Positions 8,532 through 16,940 of a DNA stretch of 64,000 nucleotides are shown here, piece by piece (the stretch's first letter is position 1; each line of letters starts with the position of its first letter). The position numbers and the translations under genes are program-made. The stretch is from CBFGTV01 sp965652145 (GTDB lineage: Bacteria > Bacillota > Clostridia > Peptostreptococcales > Natronincolaceae), in assembly GCA_965652145.1 (NCBI GenBank), contig CBFGTV010000002.1, positions 1 to 64,000 of the forward strand, in the 5' to 3' direction. The notes under the pieces were generated by a model. It was not told the DNA's origin, did no database searches, and saw nothing but the letters and a program-made list of their open reading frames with translations.

Positions 8532-9896
8532 GTGGCAAAGGTGAAAACAAAATTTTTATGTAGAGAATGTGGCTATGAAAGCCCTAAATGGCTGGGGAGA
8601 TGTCCTGGCTGTAATCAATGGAGTACCATGGAGGAAGAGCTGGTTTCGGGAAAGAAAGAAATGCGGCGCTCCCCAACAATTCAGGGACAATCACGCCCTC
8701 AGCCTATTCGCTCAATCAAATCTGGTGTTCATGAACGTTACGACACAGCCAATGATGAGCTTAATCGAGTTCTGGGGGGCGGCCTTGTAAAGGGCTCCCT
8801 AACTTTAATTTCCGGAGAACCGGGGATTGGGAAATCAACTCTGATTCTTCAGGCCGGCAGTAAAATTGCCGAAAAATATGGTAGGGTGTTGTACGTTTCC
8901 GGTGAGGAATCAGAGGAGCAGATTAAAATGCGGGCTGAAAGATTGGAAGCCATGGCAGAAAGCCTCTACATTGTTTCGGAAACTAATGTTGATATTATTG
9001 AACGATATATTGAAGAGATCAAGCCGATTTTCATCATTGTCGATTCAGTTCAGACCCTTTATAAAGAGGACTTATCCTCTGCACCTGGCAGCGTGTCCCA
9101 GGTAAAGGAAAGCGTCAATAATCTCATGAGAATTGGAAAAAGTGCCCATATCCCGATGTTTATCGTGGCCCATGTGACCAAGCAGGGAGAATTGGCGGGG
9201 CCCAGGGTATTGGAGCATATGGTCGATACGGTTTTACATTTTGAAGGAGAAAGAACCCAAGAATTCAGAATATTGAGGGCATTAAAGAATCGTTTTGGAA
9301 CCACCAGTGAAATCGGTGTTTTTGAAATGCGTGAAGAGGGGTTGGTGGAGGTGGGAAATCCGTCAGCCATGCTGTTGGAATCCTTAACCGAGGCAGCAGA
9401 GGGGGCGGTTGTTGTGGCAACCGTAGAAGGGACAAGGCCCCTGCTGGTTGAAATACAAGCCCTGGTCACGCCAACCAATACGGGCTTTCCCAGGAGAACT
9501 GCTGTAGGAATAGACTTAAATCGATTAAATTTAATTATTGCAGTTTTAGAGAAGAAAATGGGTTTGCCTCTGGTAAACTATGATGTATATATTAATGTTG
9601 TAGGTGGAATCAAGCTTGAGGGTACCAGTGCCGACTTAGGGGTAGCCCTGGCCATCGTATCCAGTTTGAAAAATATTGTCATTCCAACCCGTAGGCTACT
9701 GGTGGTGGGAGAAATTAGCTTGACCGCCGACATCAGACCCGTGGCTAACCTGGAAAAAATGGCCAGGGAAGCAGAAAAAATGGGCTTTGAGGTTTGCATA
9801 CTGCCCAGTAAAAATAGTCAAAAATTAAGTCTTAACAGCATAGAATTAAAGACGGTCAGTAATATTTTAGAAGCCATCCGGCTAATAAAAGAATAA
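8532..9896 (+). CDS. radA: DNA repair protein RadA (Sms)
   Basis: A RecA-related branch-migration helicase in recombinational repair, 454 residues from the chosen start. It shows an N-terminal zinc finger (C10, C13, C24, C27), Walker A GEPGIGKST near residue 95, the RadA-specific KNRFG motif near 252, and a C-terminal Lon-protease-like domain. I prefer the GTG at 8532, because GGGGGG at 8519-8524 is 7 bases upstream and the protein then begins MAKVKTKF as in relatives. The in-frame GTG at 8526 is too close to that site. radA beside disA is common in spore formers. Confidence 0.94.
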   Translation: MAKVKTKFLCRECGYESPKWLGRCPGCNQWSTMEEELVSGKKEMRRSPTIQGQSRPQPIRSIKSGVHERYDTANDELNRVLGGGLVKGSLTLISGEPGIGKSTLILQAGSKIAEKYGRVLYVSGEESEEQIKMRAERLEAMAESLYIVSETNVDIIERYIEEIKPIFIIVDSVQTLYKEDLSSAPGSVSQVKESVNNLMRIGKSAHIPMFIVAHVTKQGELAGPRVLEHMVDTVLHFEGERTQEFRILRALKNRFGTTSEIGVFEMREEGLVEVGNPSAMLLESLTEAAEGAVVVATVEGTRPLLVEIQALVTPTNTGFPRRTAVGIDLNRLNLIIAVLEKKMGLPLVNYDVYINVVGGIKLEGTSADLGVALAIVSSLKNIVIPTRRLLVVGEISLTADIRPVANLEKMAREAEKMGFEVCILPSKNSQKLSLNSIELKTVSNILEAIRLIKE

Positions 9897-10005
9897 AATA
9901 AAAAAAATCAATATAGCCTTCCCAAAGCAGGTTAAGCTTAGCCTATTTAGGAAAAACTACAGCTATAGGGGATAGGCCTAGTTTTGAGAAAGGAGGACAG
10001 AACAA
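9897..10005 (+). other. Short radA-disA spacer
   Basis: About 110 bases with no obvious terminator. Short imperfect repeats of the word TAGGCCTA/TAAGCTTA are present, and AGGAGG at 9991-9996 serves disA. disA is probably co-transcribed with radA by read-through. Confidence 0.35.
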
Positions 10006-11082
10006 TTGAAGGAAGAAGAATTAAAACAAAAGCAATTATTAGATACAATAAAAATGCTTTCCCCAGGTACACCCCTCAGGGAGGGGCTGGAAAATATTTT
10101 AAAGGGAAAGATGGGAGCCCTGATTGTGGTGGGCGATAGTGAGGCTGTCATGGATATTGTAGACGGAGGCTTTGCCATCAATGTAGACTTTTCCCCTGCC
10201 TATGTTTATGAACTGGCAAAAATGGATGGTGCAATTATTTTAAGTCATGATGTAAAGAAAATACTCTATGCTAATACCCAATTAATACCAAACCCTGATA
10301 TTCATTCATCTGAAACAGGAATACGACATCGTATTGCAGAACGGGTCGCCAAGGAGACAGGCGAAGTCGTGATCTCAATTTCCCAGCGAAGAAATATCAT
10401 ATCTCTTTACCAGGGATATACGAAATATATTGTTCAAGATACCGGCAGAATCTTAACAAAGGCCAATCAAGCCATTCAAACCCTTGAAAAATATAAGGTT
10501 GTTTTAGACATGGCAATGAATCACTTAACTGCATTGGAATACGAAGACTTGGTAACAGTTTACGATGTGGCTGTGGTGCTGCAGCGTACTGAAATGGTTA
10601 TGAGAATTGTAACAGAAATTGAAAAGTTTATCTGTGAGCTTGGAAATGAAGGTCGGCTAATTAGTATGCAGCAGGAAGAATTGGTGGCCAATGTGGCTAT
10701 TGATGGAAAGCATGTTATTAATGATTATAACTTGAATAATGAAGGCTCCCATCAAGCAGTAACCAAAAACATCAAGGCCCTTTCCTCTGAGGAGCTTTTA
10801 GACCTAAATAATATTGCTAAAATACTGGGATATGAAAGTAATGCGGCTACCCTTGATACACCTGCTACTCCAAGGGGCTATCGTATTTTAAATAAAATTC
10901 CCAGGCTGCCGGCACCAGTCATTGAAAACCTTGTTAAGCAATTTGGTGAATTGCAGAATATTATTAAAGCCTCAACCGATCAGCTGGATGATGTAGATGG
11001 TATCGGGGAAATTAGGGCCCGGGCCATCAAAGAGGGCTTGACCAGATTAAGAGAACAGGTTATGCTGGGAAGACATATTTAA
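10006..11082 (+). CDS. disA: DNA integrity scanning protein, diadenylate cyclase
   Basis: Makes the second messenger c-di-AMP from two ATP and scans DNA for branched structures. The 358-residue protein has the N-terminal DAC domain with the catalytic DGA (74-76) and the GIRHR motif (105-109), a helical spine, and a C-terminal helix-hairpin-helix DNA-binding domain (LDDVDGIGEIRARAIKEGL). The start codon is TTG, supported by AGGAGG 9 bases upstream. The link to radA fits the known functional tie of DisA with recombination intermediates before sporulation. Confidence 0.95.
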   Translation: MKEEELKQKQLLDTIKMLSPGTPLREGLENILKGKMGALIVVGDSEAVMDIVDGGFAINVDFSPAYVYELAKMDGAIILSHDVKKILYANTQLIPNPDIHSSETGIRHRIAERVAKETGEVVISISQRRNIISLYQGYTKYIVQDTGRILTKANQAIQTLEKYKVVLDMAMNHLTALEYEDLVTVYDVAVVLQRTEMVMRIVTEIEKFICELGNEGRLISMQQEELVANVAIDGKHVINDYNLNNEGSHQAVTKNIKALSSEELLDLNNIAKILGYESNAATLDTPATPRGYRILNKIPRLPAPVIENLVKQFGELQNIIKASTDQLDDVDGIGEIRARAIKEGLTRLREQVMLGRHI

Positions 11083-11216
11083 TGTAAAAAACTGGGATTA
11101 ATTCATCCCAGCTTCAAGGCAACCTCAATACAAATGCATATTTCATCTCATTTTTACCTGAATTTCGCTGCTTTAGGTTAAGCAGCTGAAAAGTAAGGTG
11201 AATCATTAGATAGTAC
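11083..11216. other. Spacer after disA with two short hairpins
   Basis: Directly after disA, CTGGGA/TCCCAG forms a small hairpin (about 11091-11112) without a T-run. A second perfect 7-bp hairpin, GCTGCTT/AAGCAGC, lies at 11167-11186. Neither looks like a standard terminator; the real one follows at 11217. No gene is visible. Confidence 0.45.
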
Positions 11217-11249
11217 GGCCTTAAACGTAATCGTTTGAGGTCTTTTTTT
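11217..11249. terminator. Convergent terminator between disA and the MazG-like gene
   Basis: An 11-bp stem (GGCCTTAAACG at 11217-11227, CGTTTGAGGTC at 11232-11242, two G-T pairs) with a TAAT loop and seven T's. It serves the + strand strongly. Confidence 0.85.
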
Positions 11250-11643
11250 ATAGTAAACCGTAGTGACCCAGGGTTTTTAACTGCTCATAGTGATTTTTCA
11301 GCATATCCTCGATATCAATAGAAAAAACATTGCAAAGGGCTGCCAAATAAAAGAGGTTAGCAGATAATTCCTTCTCAATTTTTTCCTTACAGATATCACA
11401 TAGCTCCCCTTCAATATGGTCGCTCATATAATCCTTCATCTCTGAATAGGAAACATCCTCAGGTACATCCTGTTTCTCACAATTAAGCTTAATGCAGCCA
11501 CAATAGGTGGCCGATTTGGCAACGGCCCGATTTACTTTTGCGGTACACTCTTGTAACTTGGTTAAGATGTCTAAGGTACTTCGATGACGAATTAAAACAT
11601 CATTAACGATTGCTTGAAAATTGTTTATTGTAAAGTCCTTCAT
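11248..11643 (-). CDS. Small conserved protein with MazG-like C-terminal helices
   Basis: 131 residues. I do not recognise the exact family. The C-terminal part (EKELSANLFYLAALCNVFSI) resembles the helical core of MazG-type nucleotide pyrophosphohydrolases, but the full metal-binding EExxE signature is not clear. A central cluster of cysteines (YCGCIKLNC, and CDIC further on) could bind metal. The ATG has an AAGGAGC ribosome binding site. A GTGGCA/TGCCAC palindrome lies about 50 bases upstream. The gene is single and convergent with disA. Confidence 0.7.
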   Translation of the reverse strand: MKDFTINNFQAIVNDVLIRHRSTLDILTKLQECTAKVNRAVAKSATYCGCIKLNCEKQDVPEDVSYSEMKDYMSDHIEGELCDICKEKIEKELSANLFYLAALCNVFSIDIEDMLKNHYEQLKTLGHYGLL

Positions 11644-11694
11644 CGCGTCAGCTCCTTGGGTTTATTTTCCTCTTTATGTAATGTTATTACTTTG

Positions 11695-11708
11695 GTGGCA
11701 GATGCCAC
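11695..11708. repeat. Palindrome GTGGCA-GA-TGCCAC upstream of the MazG-like gene
   Basis: A perfect 6-bp inverted repeat with a 2-bp centre, 52 bases before the start of the - strand gene. The size and symmetry fit an operator for a dimeric repressor. The rest of 11644-11930 is AT-rich, has no gene, and carries purine-rich GGGACAGG-type words. Confidence 0.45.
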
Positions 11709-11933
11709 ATAATCTTTTCGATGAAATAAAACAGGGTGATGTTAAAAAATGTTATCCTTAGCTTTACTAATATTATAAGGCGATTATCTTTCCTTTGTCA
11801 ATTACTGAAAGGGTTTTTTATGTAACCCATTGGCTGAAAATCTAAAGGGCGCAAAATCAAGGGACAGTATTAATTTTAGGTAAGGGAAAAGGGGACAGGG
11901 TAAAATATTTGAAGAATTATGTCATAAAAACAA

Positions 11934-12001
11934 TTGACAAGTATATAGTGATGTGATAAAATTGAAATTTATTTGACATCAAATTGGTTCTGTTGTATAC
12001 T
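11934..12001 (+). promoter_or_regulatory. Two tandem near-consensus promoters of carD
   Basis: P1: TTGACA (11934-11939), 17 bp, TAAAAT (11957-11962). P2: TTGACA (11973-11978), 17 bp, TATACT (11996-12001). Both have the exact -35 consensus and ideal spacing, and point at carD, whose start lies 40 bases beyond P2. Confidence 0.85.
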
Positions 12002-12040
12002 ATATTTAGTTTAATATAGGCTTGATTAGGGGGGTAACGG

Positions 12041-12520
12041 ATGTTTAGTATAGGGGACAAAATTGTTTATCCAATGCATGGGGCTGGTATTATAGAAGCC
12101 ATTGAAGAAAGAGAAATATTAGGAACCCGGAGGAAGTACTACATTATGAGGATTCCCTTAGATGATATGCAGGTAATGATTCCAATGGATAATATTGAAG
12201 GAATTGGTATTCGCCAGGTAATTAAAAAGGATGAGGTAGAAAGTGTAATGGCTGTTTTAGAAGCTAACGAAACTAAAATGCCTCAAAATTGGAACAGGCG
12301 CTATCGAGCCAATATTGACCGTATTAAAACAGGTGATATTTTCGAGGTTGCAGAGGTCGTAAGAAATCTAGTGCTTCGGGATCGTGAAAAAAGCTTGTCA
12401 ACCGGGGAGAGAAAAATATTAAATAACGCCCGGCAAATCTTAATCAGTGAAATCATCTTGGCAGCAGAATTACCCGAGGATCAAGTTATCACCCTGGTAG
12501 ATGAAGCCATAAAGGAGTAG
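12041..12520 (+). CDS. carD: CarD/CdnL family RNA polymerase-binding regulator
   Basis: 159 residues. The N-terminal RNA polymerase interaction domain (about 1-65, IGDKIVYPMHGAGIIEAIEE) resembles the RID of CarD and Mfd, and is followed by a helical DNA-binding domain. Family members bind the beta subunit and stabilise open promoter complexes, often for rRNA. The ATG follows a GGGGGG ribosome binding site. It has its own tandem promoters and no partner gene on either side within 100 bases. Confidence 0.9.
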   Translation: MFSIGDKIVYPMHGAGIIEAIEEREILGTRRKYYIMRIPLDDMQVMIPMDNIEGIGIRQVIKKDEVESVMAVLEANETKMPQNWNRRYRANIDRIKTGDIFEVAEVVRNLVLRDREKSLSTGERKILNNARQILISEIILAAELPEDQVITLVDEAIKE

Positions 12521-12543
12521 AAATAACTAAATATTAAGCTCTT

Positions 12544-12576
12544 CTTAAGGTTTTCTTAAGGTTTTGCTGTTATAAT
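12544..12576 (+). promoter_or_regulatory. Extended -10 promoter with 11-bp direct repeats for the PIN/TRAM gene
   Basis: The 11-mer CTTAAGGTTTT occurs twice head to tail (12544-12554 and 12555-12565). It is followed 5 bases later by an extended -10, TGT-TATAAT (12568-12576). The -35 position falls inside the repeats and lacks a TTGACA-like box. This layout is typical of activator sites for OmpR/PhoB-type response regulators. Confidence 0.65.
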
Positions 12577-12655
12577 GGGAAAAATGATAAAAAAAATCAT
12601 AGATGTGATTTTAAAATTTGTAAAAGGGGAATAATGAAGGATAGGAGGTGGTTTA

Positions 12656-13756
12656 ATGATTAATAAAATCATTAGAAGTGTATTAACGGTGTTAGGGAGC
12701 TTATTAGGTTTTACAGTATTCGCATTTATAATAAATCTTTTAAATTTAGAAACGCTGCAGAATAATTTAGCAACTTATATTACTGGAATCATAGTATCAT
12801 GTTTAATTGGTGGAGGAATATTATTTATCACCGCTCCCTGGATTATTAAAAAGGGTCAAGGCTTGGCCGGTTGGATTGAAAAAGAATTATCAAAGGTCCC
12901 CTTAGTTACCATGGTATTAGGGTCGGTAGGGCTGATTACCGGCTTGATCATTGCCTATTTGGTCAGCAGAATATTTGTCGTCATACCAATCCCCTTTGTA
13001 GGGCCTGTATTATCAGCCATCCTATATATTTTTATGTCCTACTTGGGAATTAGCATTGCAACCAAGAAAATGGATGAAATAACTAATCTACAGTCATTAT
13101 TCAAAAAAGGTGTTAGTAAAGATAAAAGCAAAAAAGACCAAAAGGTATCCCCTAAAATATTAGATACCAGTGTGATAATTGATGGTCGTATTGCTGATAT
13201 TTGTAAGACTGGTTTTGTGGAAGGGCCATTGATCATTCCCGAATTTGTATTGGAGGAGCTTCGACATATCGCCGATTCCTCAGACTCTTTAAAAAGAAAC
13301 CGAGGACGAAGGGGTCTTGACATTCTTAATAGGATTCAAAAAGAGCTTGATATTGAAGTTAAAATCAGTGGTCAGGATTTTGAAGATATTTCAGAGGTCG
13401 ATACCAAGCTGTTAAAGCTGGCTCAACTGATTGATGGCAAGGTATTAACAAATGACTATAACCTAAATAAAGTGGCCGAATTCCAAGGGGTTCCGGTGTT
13501 AAACATTAATGAACTGGCCAATGCGGTGAAGCCAGTGGTTCTGCCTGGTGAGGAAATGCTTGTTCAAGTAATTAAAGATGGTAAGGAGTCAGGGCAGGGC
13601 TTAGCTTACTTAGATGATGGCACGATGATTGTTGTTGACTGCGGAAAGAAATTTATTGGTAAGAATATTGATGTACTGGTAACAAGTGTACTTCAAACGG
13701 CCGCAGGAAGAATGATTTTTGCAAAGCCTAAATCGATGGTTGATAAATCGGCATAA
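12656..13756 (+). CDS. Membrane-anchored PIN/TRAM domain protein (YacL type)
   Basis: 366 residues. Four predicted transmembrane helices fill the first 135 residues. A PIN nuclease-like domain follows (about 165-280, beginning ILDTSVIIDGRIADI with the acidic metal ligands), then a TRAM RNA-binding domain (about 295-355). This is the architecture of YacL in Bacillus, which lies in the same neighbourhood between disA and ispD. The catalytic role is not established for the family; ribonuclease activity is an inference. The start has AGGAGGTGG upstream. Its promoter carries unusual 11-bp repeats. Confidence 0.88.
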   Translation: MINKIIRSVLTVLGSLLGFTVFAFIINLLNLETLQNNLATYITGIIVSCLIGGGILFITAPWIIKKGQGLAGWIEKELSKVPLVTMVLGSVGLITGLIIAYLVSRIFVVIPIPFVGPVLSAILYIFMSYLGISIATKKMDEITNLQSLFKKGVSKDKSKKDQKVSPKILDTSVIIDGRIADICKTGFVEGPLIIPEFVLEELRHIADSSDSLKRNRGRRGLDILNRIQKELDIEVKISGQDFEDISEVDTKLLKLAQLIDGKVLTNDYNLNKVAEFQGVPVLNINELANAVKPVVLPGEEMLVQVIKDGKESGQGLAYLDDGTMIVVDCGKKFIGKNIDVLVTSVLQTAAGRMIFAKPKSMVDKSA

Positions 13757-13760
13757 TCCA

Positions 13761-13796
13761 AAACCCTCTTTGTACTTGTACAGGGAGGGTTTTTGT
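13761..13796 (+). terminator. Terminator after the PIN/TRAM gene
   Basis: AAACCCTC (13761-13768) pairs with GAGGGTTT (13785-13792), then TTTTG. Confidence 0.85.
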
Positions 13797-13824
13797 TATT
13801 AAAAAAATAATAGCTGTAAATTAA

Positions 13825-13853
13825 TTGACGTTGGCATCAGTATCGTTTACTAT
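13825..13853 (+). promoter_or_regulatory. Promoter of ispD-ispF
   Basis: TTGACG (13825-13830), 17-bp spacer, TACTAT (13848-13853). It lies between the preceding terminator and ispD. Confidence 0.65.
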
Positions 13854-13937
13854 AAACTAAAAAGCAAATACAAGACGAGTTTAATTAAGACGGTATATTT
13901 TCTATAGGATGGATTAGCACACTGGGGGGGAGCAGTG

Positions 13938-14636
13938 ATGGGAAAAATAAAAACCACGGCCATTATTGTAGCGGCAGGAAAGGGAACACGAATGGGGGCC
14001 AATATTAACAAGCAGTATATTCAGTTATTGGGTAAGCCGTTATTGGCCCATACGCTGTCTGTATTTGAACGCAGCCCGCTGGTGGAGGAAATCATTTTGG
14101 TGGTGGGGAAGGATGAGATACCCTATTGCCAAATACATATTGTTGAAGGGTATCGATTTAAAAAGGTGTCAAGGATTGTAGAAGGCGGGAAAGAACGCAG
14201 GGAATCAGTATATAAAGGACTGTTGGCTGCTGAAAGCTTCCCTGAGCTGGTGGTGGTCCACGATGGAGCCAGGCCTTTCCTAACAGAAGCAATGCTTCAA
14301 GAGGTTCTAAGGGAGGCTAAGGAGGTAGGGGCCGCCATTTTAGCTGTGCCGGTAAAGGATACAATTAAAGTAGTAGATGAAAAGCAGTTGGTTGTCAGTA
14401 CCCCCTTCAGGGAAAGCCTTTGGGCAGTACAAACGCCTCAGGCCTTTAGGTATAGCTTATTAAAAGATGCCCATTGTCAGGGGCAGCTGCCGGGAATAAC
14501 CGATGATGCCATGCTGGTAGAAGCCCTGGGGCATCCTGTAAAGGTGGTAATGGGCAGCTATAGCAACCTAAAAATTACTACTCCGGAGGATTTGCTGCTG
14601 GCAGAGGAAATAATCAAGAAGGGAGAATCCTTATGA
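13938..14636 (+). CDS. ispD: 2-C-methyl-D-erythritol 4-phosphate cytidylyltransferase
   Basis: Third step of the non-mevalonate (MEP) isoprenoid pathway: couples CTP to MEP. The 232-residue protein has the nucleotide-binding loop AAGKGTRMG near its N-terminus and VHDGARPF near residue 107. I choose ATG 13938, because a G7 run at 13924-13930 is 7 bases upstream; the GTG just before it is also possible. It overlaps ispF by 4 bases (ATGA), implying translational coupling. Confidence 0.94.
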   Translation: MGKIKTTAIIVAAGKGTRMGANINKQYIQLLGKPLLAHTLSVFERSPLVEEIILVVGKDEIPYCQIHIVEGYRFKKVSRIVEGGKERRESVYKGLLAAESFPELVVVHDGARPFLTEAMLQEVLREAKEVGAAILAVPVKDTIKVVDEKQLVVSTPFRESLWAVQTPQAFRYSLLKDAHCQGQLPGITDDAMLVEALGHPVKVVMGSYSNLKITTPEDLLLAEEIIKKGESL

Positions 14637-15112
14637 ATATAAGAGTTGGATTAGGCTATGATGTTCACCGTTTAGTGGTGGGCAGAAAATTAATCTTAGG
14701 GGGGGTTGATATCCCCTATGATAAAGGATTATTGGGTCATTCCGATGCAGATGTACTGCTCCATGCTATTAAAGATGCCCTTCTGGGGGCGGCGGCCCTT
14801 GGTGACATAGGAAGACATTTTCCCGATACCGATGTGCGCTATAAGGATTCCGACAGCCTGGAGCTTTTAAAAAAAGTAAAGCAGCTTTTGGAAACAAAGG
14901 GCTATCAAGTAAATAATGTGGATGCCACCATCATCGCCGAAAGACCCAAAATGGCCCCCTATATACAGGACATGAGAGAAAATGTGGCCCAGGCGTTAAA
15001 GATCGACGTAGATAGAATCAATATCAAAGCCACCACCACAGAGGGGATGGCTTTTACTGGAAAGGGAAAGGGAATTGCAGCTCAGGCCATTGCCAGCCTG
15101 GTAGGGAATTGA
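14633..15112 (+). CDS. ispF: 2-C-methyl-D-erythritol 2,4-cyclodiphosphate synthase
   Basis: Fifth MEP pathway step: cyclises CDP-ME phosphate with release of CMP. 159 residues, the standard trimeric enzyme length. The metal ligands D10, H12 (GYDVHR) and H44 are present, as is the substrate loop GLLGHSDADVLLHA. It begins inside the last codons of ispD. No clear terminator follows; the proS T-box promoter starts 45 bases later. Confidence 0.95.
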   Translation: MNIRVGLGYDVHRLVVGRKLILGGVDIPYDKGLLGHSDADVLLHAIKDALLGAAALGDIGRHFPDTDVRYKDSDSLELLKKVKQLLETKGYQVNNVDATIIAERPKMAPYIQDMRENVAQALKIDVDRINIKATTTEGMAFTGKGKGIAAQAIASLVGN

Positions 15113-15157
15113 TAGAATTAATCTCTTTCATTCAGGGCATATTGTTAGCAAGAGCTA

Positions 15158-15186
15158 TTGACAGATGAAGAGCTTTTGGGTATGCT
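15158..15186 (+). promoter_or_regulatory. Promoter of the proS leader
   Basis: TTGACA (15158-15163), 17-bp spacer, TATGCT (15181-15186). The predicted start near 15193 gives a leader of about 280 bases, suited to a T-box. Confidence 0.7.
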
Positions 15187-15192
15187 ATAAAA

Positions 15193-15440
15193 AAAGAATA
15201 TCAAAACGTTGAGAGGAAATAGTATAAAATCAATGCTTTGTAGAGAGAAAACCCATGGCTGAAAGGTTTTTAGGCTAGATTTTAGAACCCGTCCTTGAGT
15301 TGCTGACCGAAACAAAAGTAAGTTAGCCGGTGGGGGCCGTTAAACCCTTAAGGGAATCCGTTAAGATACAATGGATTAATTAGAGTGGTACCGCGGGAAA
15401 TATAGCTCTCGTCTCTATTAAACAGAGATGGGAGCTTTTT
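15193..15440 (+). promoter_or_regulatory. T-box leader for proline (specifier CCC)
   Basis: The conserved T-box AGAGTGGTACCGCGGG lies at 15382-15397. It is followed by a terminator hairpin (AGCTCTCGTCTCT 15404-15416 with AGAGATGGGAGCT 15424-15436) and a T-run. The Stem I region contains GGCTGAAAG, and on its 3' side GAA-CCC-G with the proline codon CCC at 15288-15290 in the usual specifier position. Uncharged tRNA-Pro would stabilise the antiterminator and allow proS expression. Confidence 0.93.
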
Positions 15441-15476
15441 ATGTACTTAAAAATAGAAGGTGAAGGGAGTTTAAAG

Positions 15477-16919
15477 ATGAGTAAGAAGGAAAAGCAATTT
15501 GTCAGTGAAATAACCCCCATGGAAACAGACTTTGCCCAATGGTATACTGATGTCATTTTAAAAACCGATATGGTGGACTATTCACCGGTAAGGGGCTTCA
15601 TGGTAATTAAGCCCTATGGTTACGCAATTTGGGAAAATATACAGTCCTACCTGGACAAACGCTTTAAGGAAACAGGTCATAAAAACTGCTATTTTCCTCT
15701 GTTGATTCCGGAAAGTCTGTTGAAAAAGGAAGCAGAACATGTTGAGGGCTTTGCCCCTGAGGTGGCCTGGGTAACCCATGGTGGCCAGGAGGAGCTGGCC
15801 GAGCGTCTTTGTGTTAGGCCCACTTCCGAAACCATCATCTGTGAAATGTATAGTAAATGGCTAAAATCCTATCGGGATTTGCCCTTCCTTTACAACCAAT
15901 GGTGTAGCGTGGTTCGTTGGGAAAAAAGTACACGGCCTTTTCTAAGAACATCTGAATTTTTATGGCAGGAGGGTCACACGCTCCATGAAACCGATGAAGA
16001 AGCCCAGGAAGAAACCCTGCAAATGCTGAATATTTATCGGGAAATGGCAGAAGAGGTCTTAGCCATGCCAGTTGTAGTTGGTCAAAAAACTGAAAAGGAA
16101 AAGTTTGCCGGGGCCCATGCCACCTATACCATGGAAGCCCTGATGCATGATGGCAAGGCTCTTCAGGCAGGAACCTCCCACAATTTAGGACAGCATTTTA
16201 CCAGCGCCTTTGATATCAGCTATTCCGACCGGGATGGAGAGCTAAAGCATCCCTATCATACCTCCTGGGGGGTTTCTACCCGTTTAATTGGCGGAATTAT
16301 CATGACCCATGGCGATAACCGGGGGCTGGTATTGCCTCCAAGGGTAGCGCCAATTCAAGTGGTGATTGTACCCATTGCCAGCCATAAGGGCGGTGTAATG
16401 GAAAAGGTCGATGAGCTGTTTAACCAGCTAAAGGCAGAATTTAAGGTAGAGGTAGATGACCGGGAAAATTATTCGCCAGGCTGGAAATTTAATGAATGGG
16501 AAATGAAGGGGGTTCCCTTGCGAATTGAAATTGGACCCAAGGATATCGAAAAAAATCAAGTGATGTTCTTCAGGCGAGACACCCTGGAAAAGGAAGCTGT
16601 ATCAATGGATAATATCCAGGCGACGGCTTCTAAATGGCTGGAGGATATTCAAAATAACCTGCTGTTAAAGGCTAAAAAAATGCGGGATGAAAAAACCTAC
16701 TATGTGAAAACCATGGAGGAATTAAAAGAGGTCATGGAAAAAAGACCAGGCTTTGTTAAGGCCATGTGGTGCGGTGACCGAGATTGTGAAGACAAAATTA
16801 AAGCTGAAATCAGTGTAACCATTCGGTGTATTCCCTTTGAGCAGGAGGATTTAGGTGAAGTTTGCCCCTTCTGCGGTAAGAAGGCCACCAAAATGGCCTA
16901 CTATGCCAAAGCCTATTAA
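15477..16919 (+). CDS. proS: Proline--tRNA ligase, short archaeal/eukaryote-like type
   Basis: Charges tRNA-Pro. 480 residues from ATG 15477, much shorter than the roughly 570-residue bacterial type because the editing insertion is missing. The C-terminal domain ends in tyrosine and carries a zinc-type set of cysteines (CGDRDCED, then CPFCGK), typical of ProRS type 3. Class II motif 2 (RWEKSTRPFLRTSEF) is present. The upstream in-frame ATG at 15441 lies on the T-box terminator tail without a ribosome binding site, while 15477 has GAAGGGAG. Controlled by the proline T-box. Confidence 0.95.
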   Translation: MSKKEKQFVSEITPMETDFAQWYTDVILKTDMVDYSPVRGFMVIKPYGYAIWENIQSYLDKRFKETGHKNCYFPLLIPESLLKKEAEHVEGFAPEVAWVTHGGQEELAERLCVRPTSETIICEMYSKWLKSYRDLPFLYNQWCSVVRWEKSTRPFLRTSEFLWQEGHTLHETDEEAQEETLQMLNIYREMAEEVLAMPVVVGQKTEKEKFAGAHATYTMEALMHDGKALQAGTSHNLGQHFTSAFDISYSDRDGELKHPYHTSWGVSTRLIGGIIMTHGDNRGLVLPPRVAPIQVVIVPIASHKGGVMEKVDELFNQLKAEFKVEVDDRENYSPGWKFNEWEMKGVPLRIEIGPKDIEKNQVMFFRRDTLEKEAVSMDNIQATASKWLEDIQNNLLLKAKKMRDEKTYYVKTMEELKEVMEKRPGFVKAMWCGDRDCEDKIKAEISVTIRCIPFEQEDLGEVCPFCGKKATKMAYYAKAY

Positions 16920-16940
16920 TTAATAGCTGTATATTTAATT

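Noticed and set aside
9059..9478. 139-codon open frame antisense to radA
   Set aside because: Fully inside radA in the opposite direction, without start signals. A shadow frame.
15441..15476. Upstream in-frame ATG extending ProS by 12 residues
   Set aside because: It lies on the T-box terminator tail, lacks a ribosome binding site, and the extension is not like ProRS.
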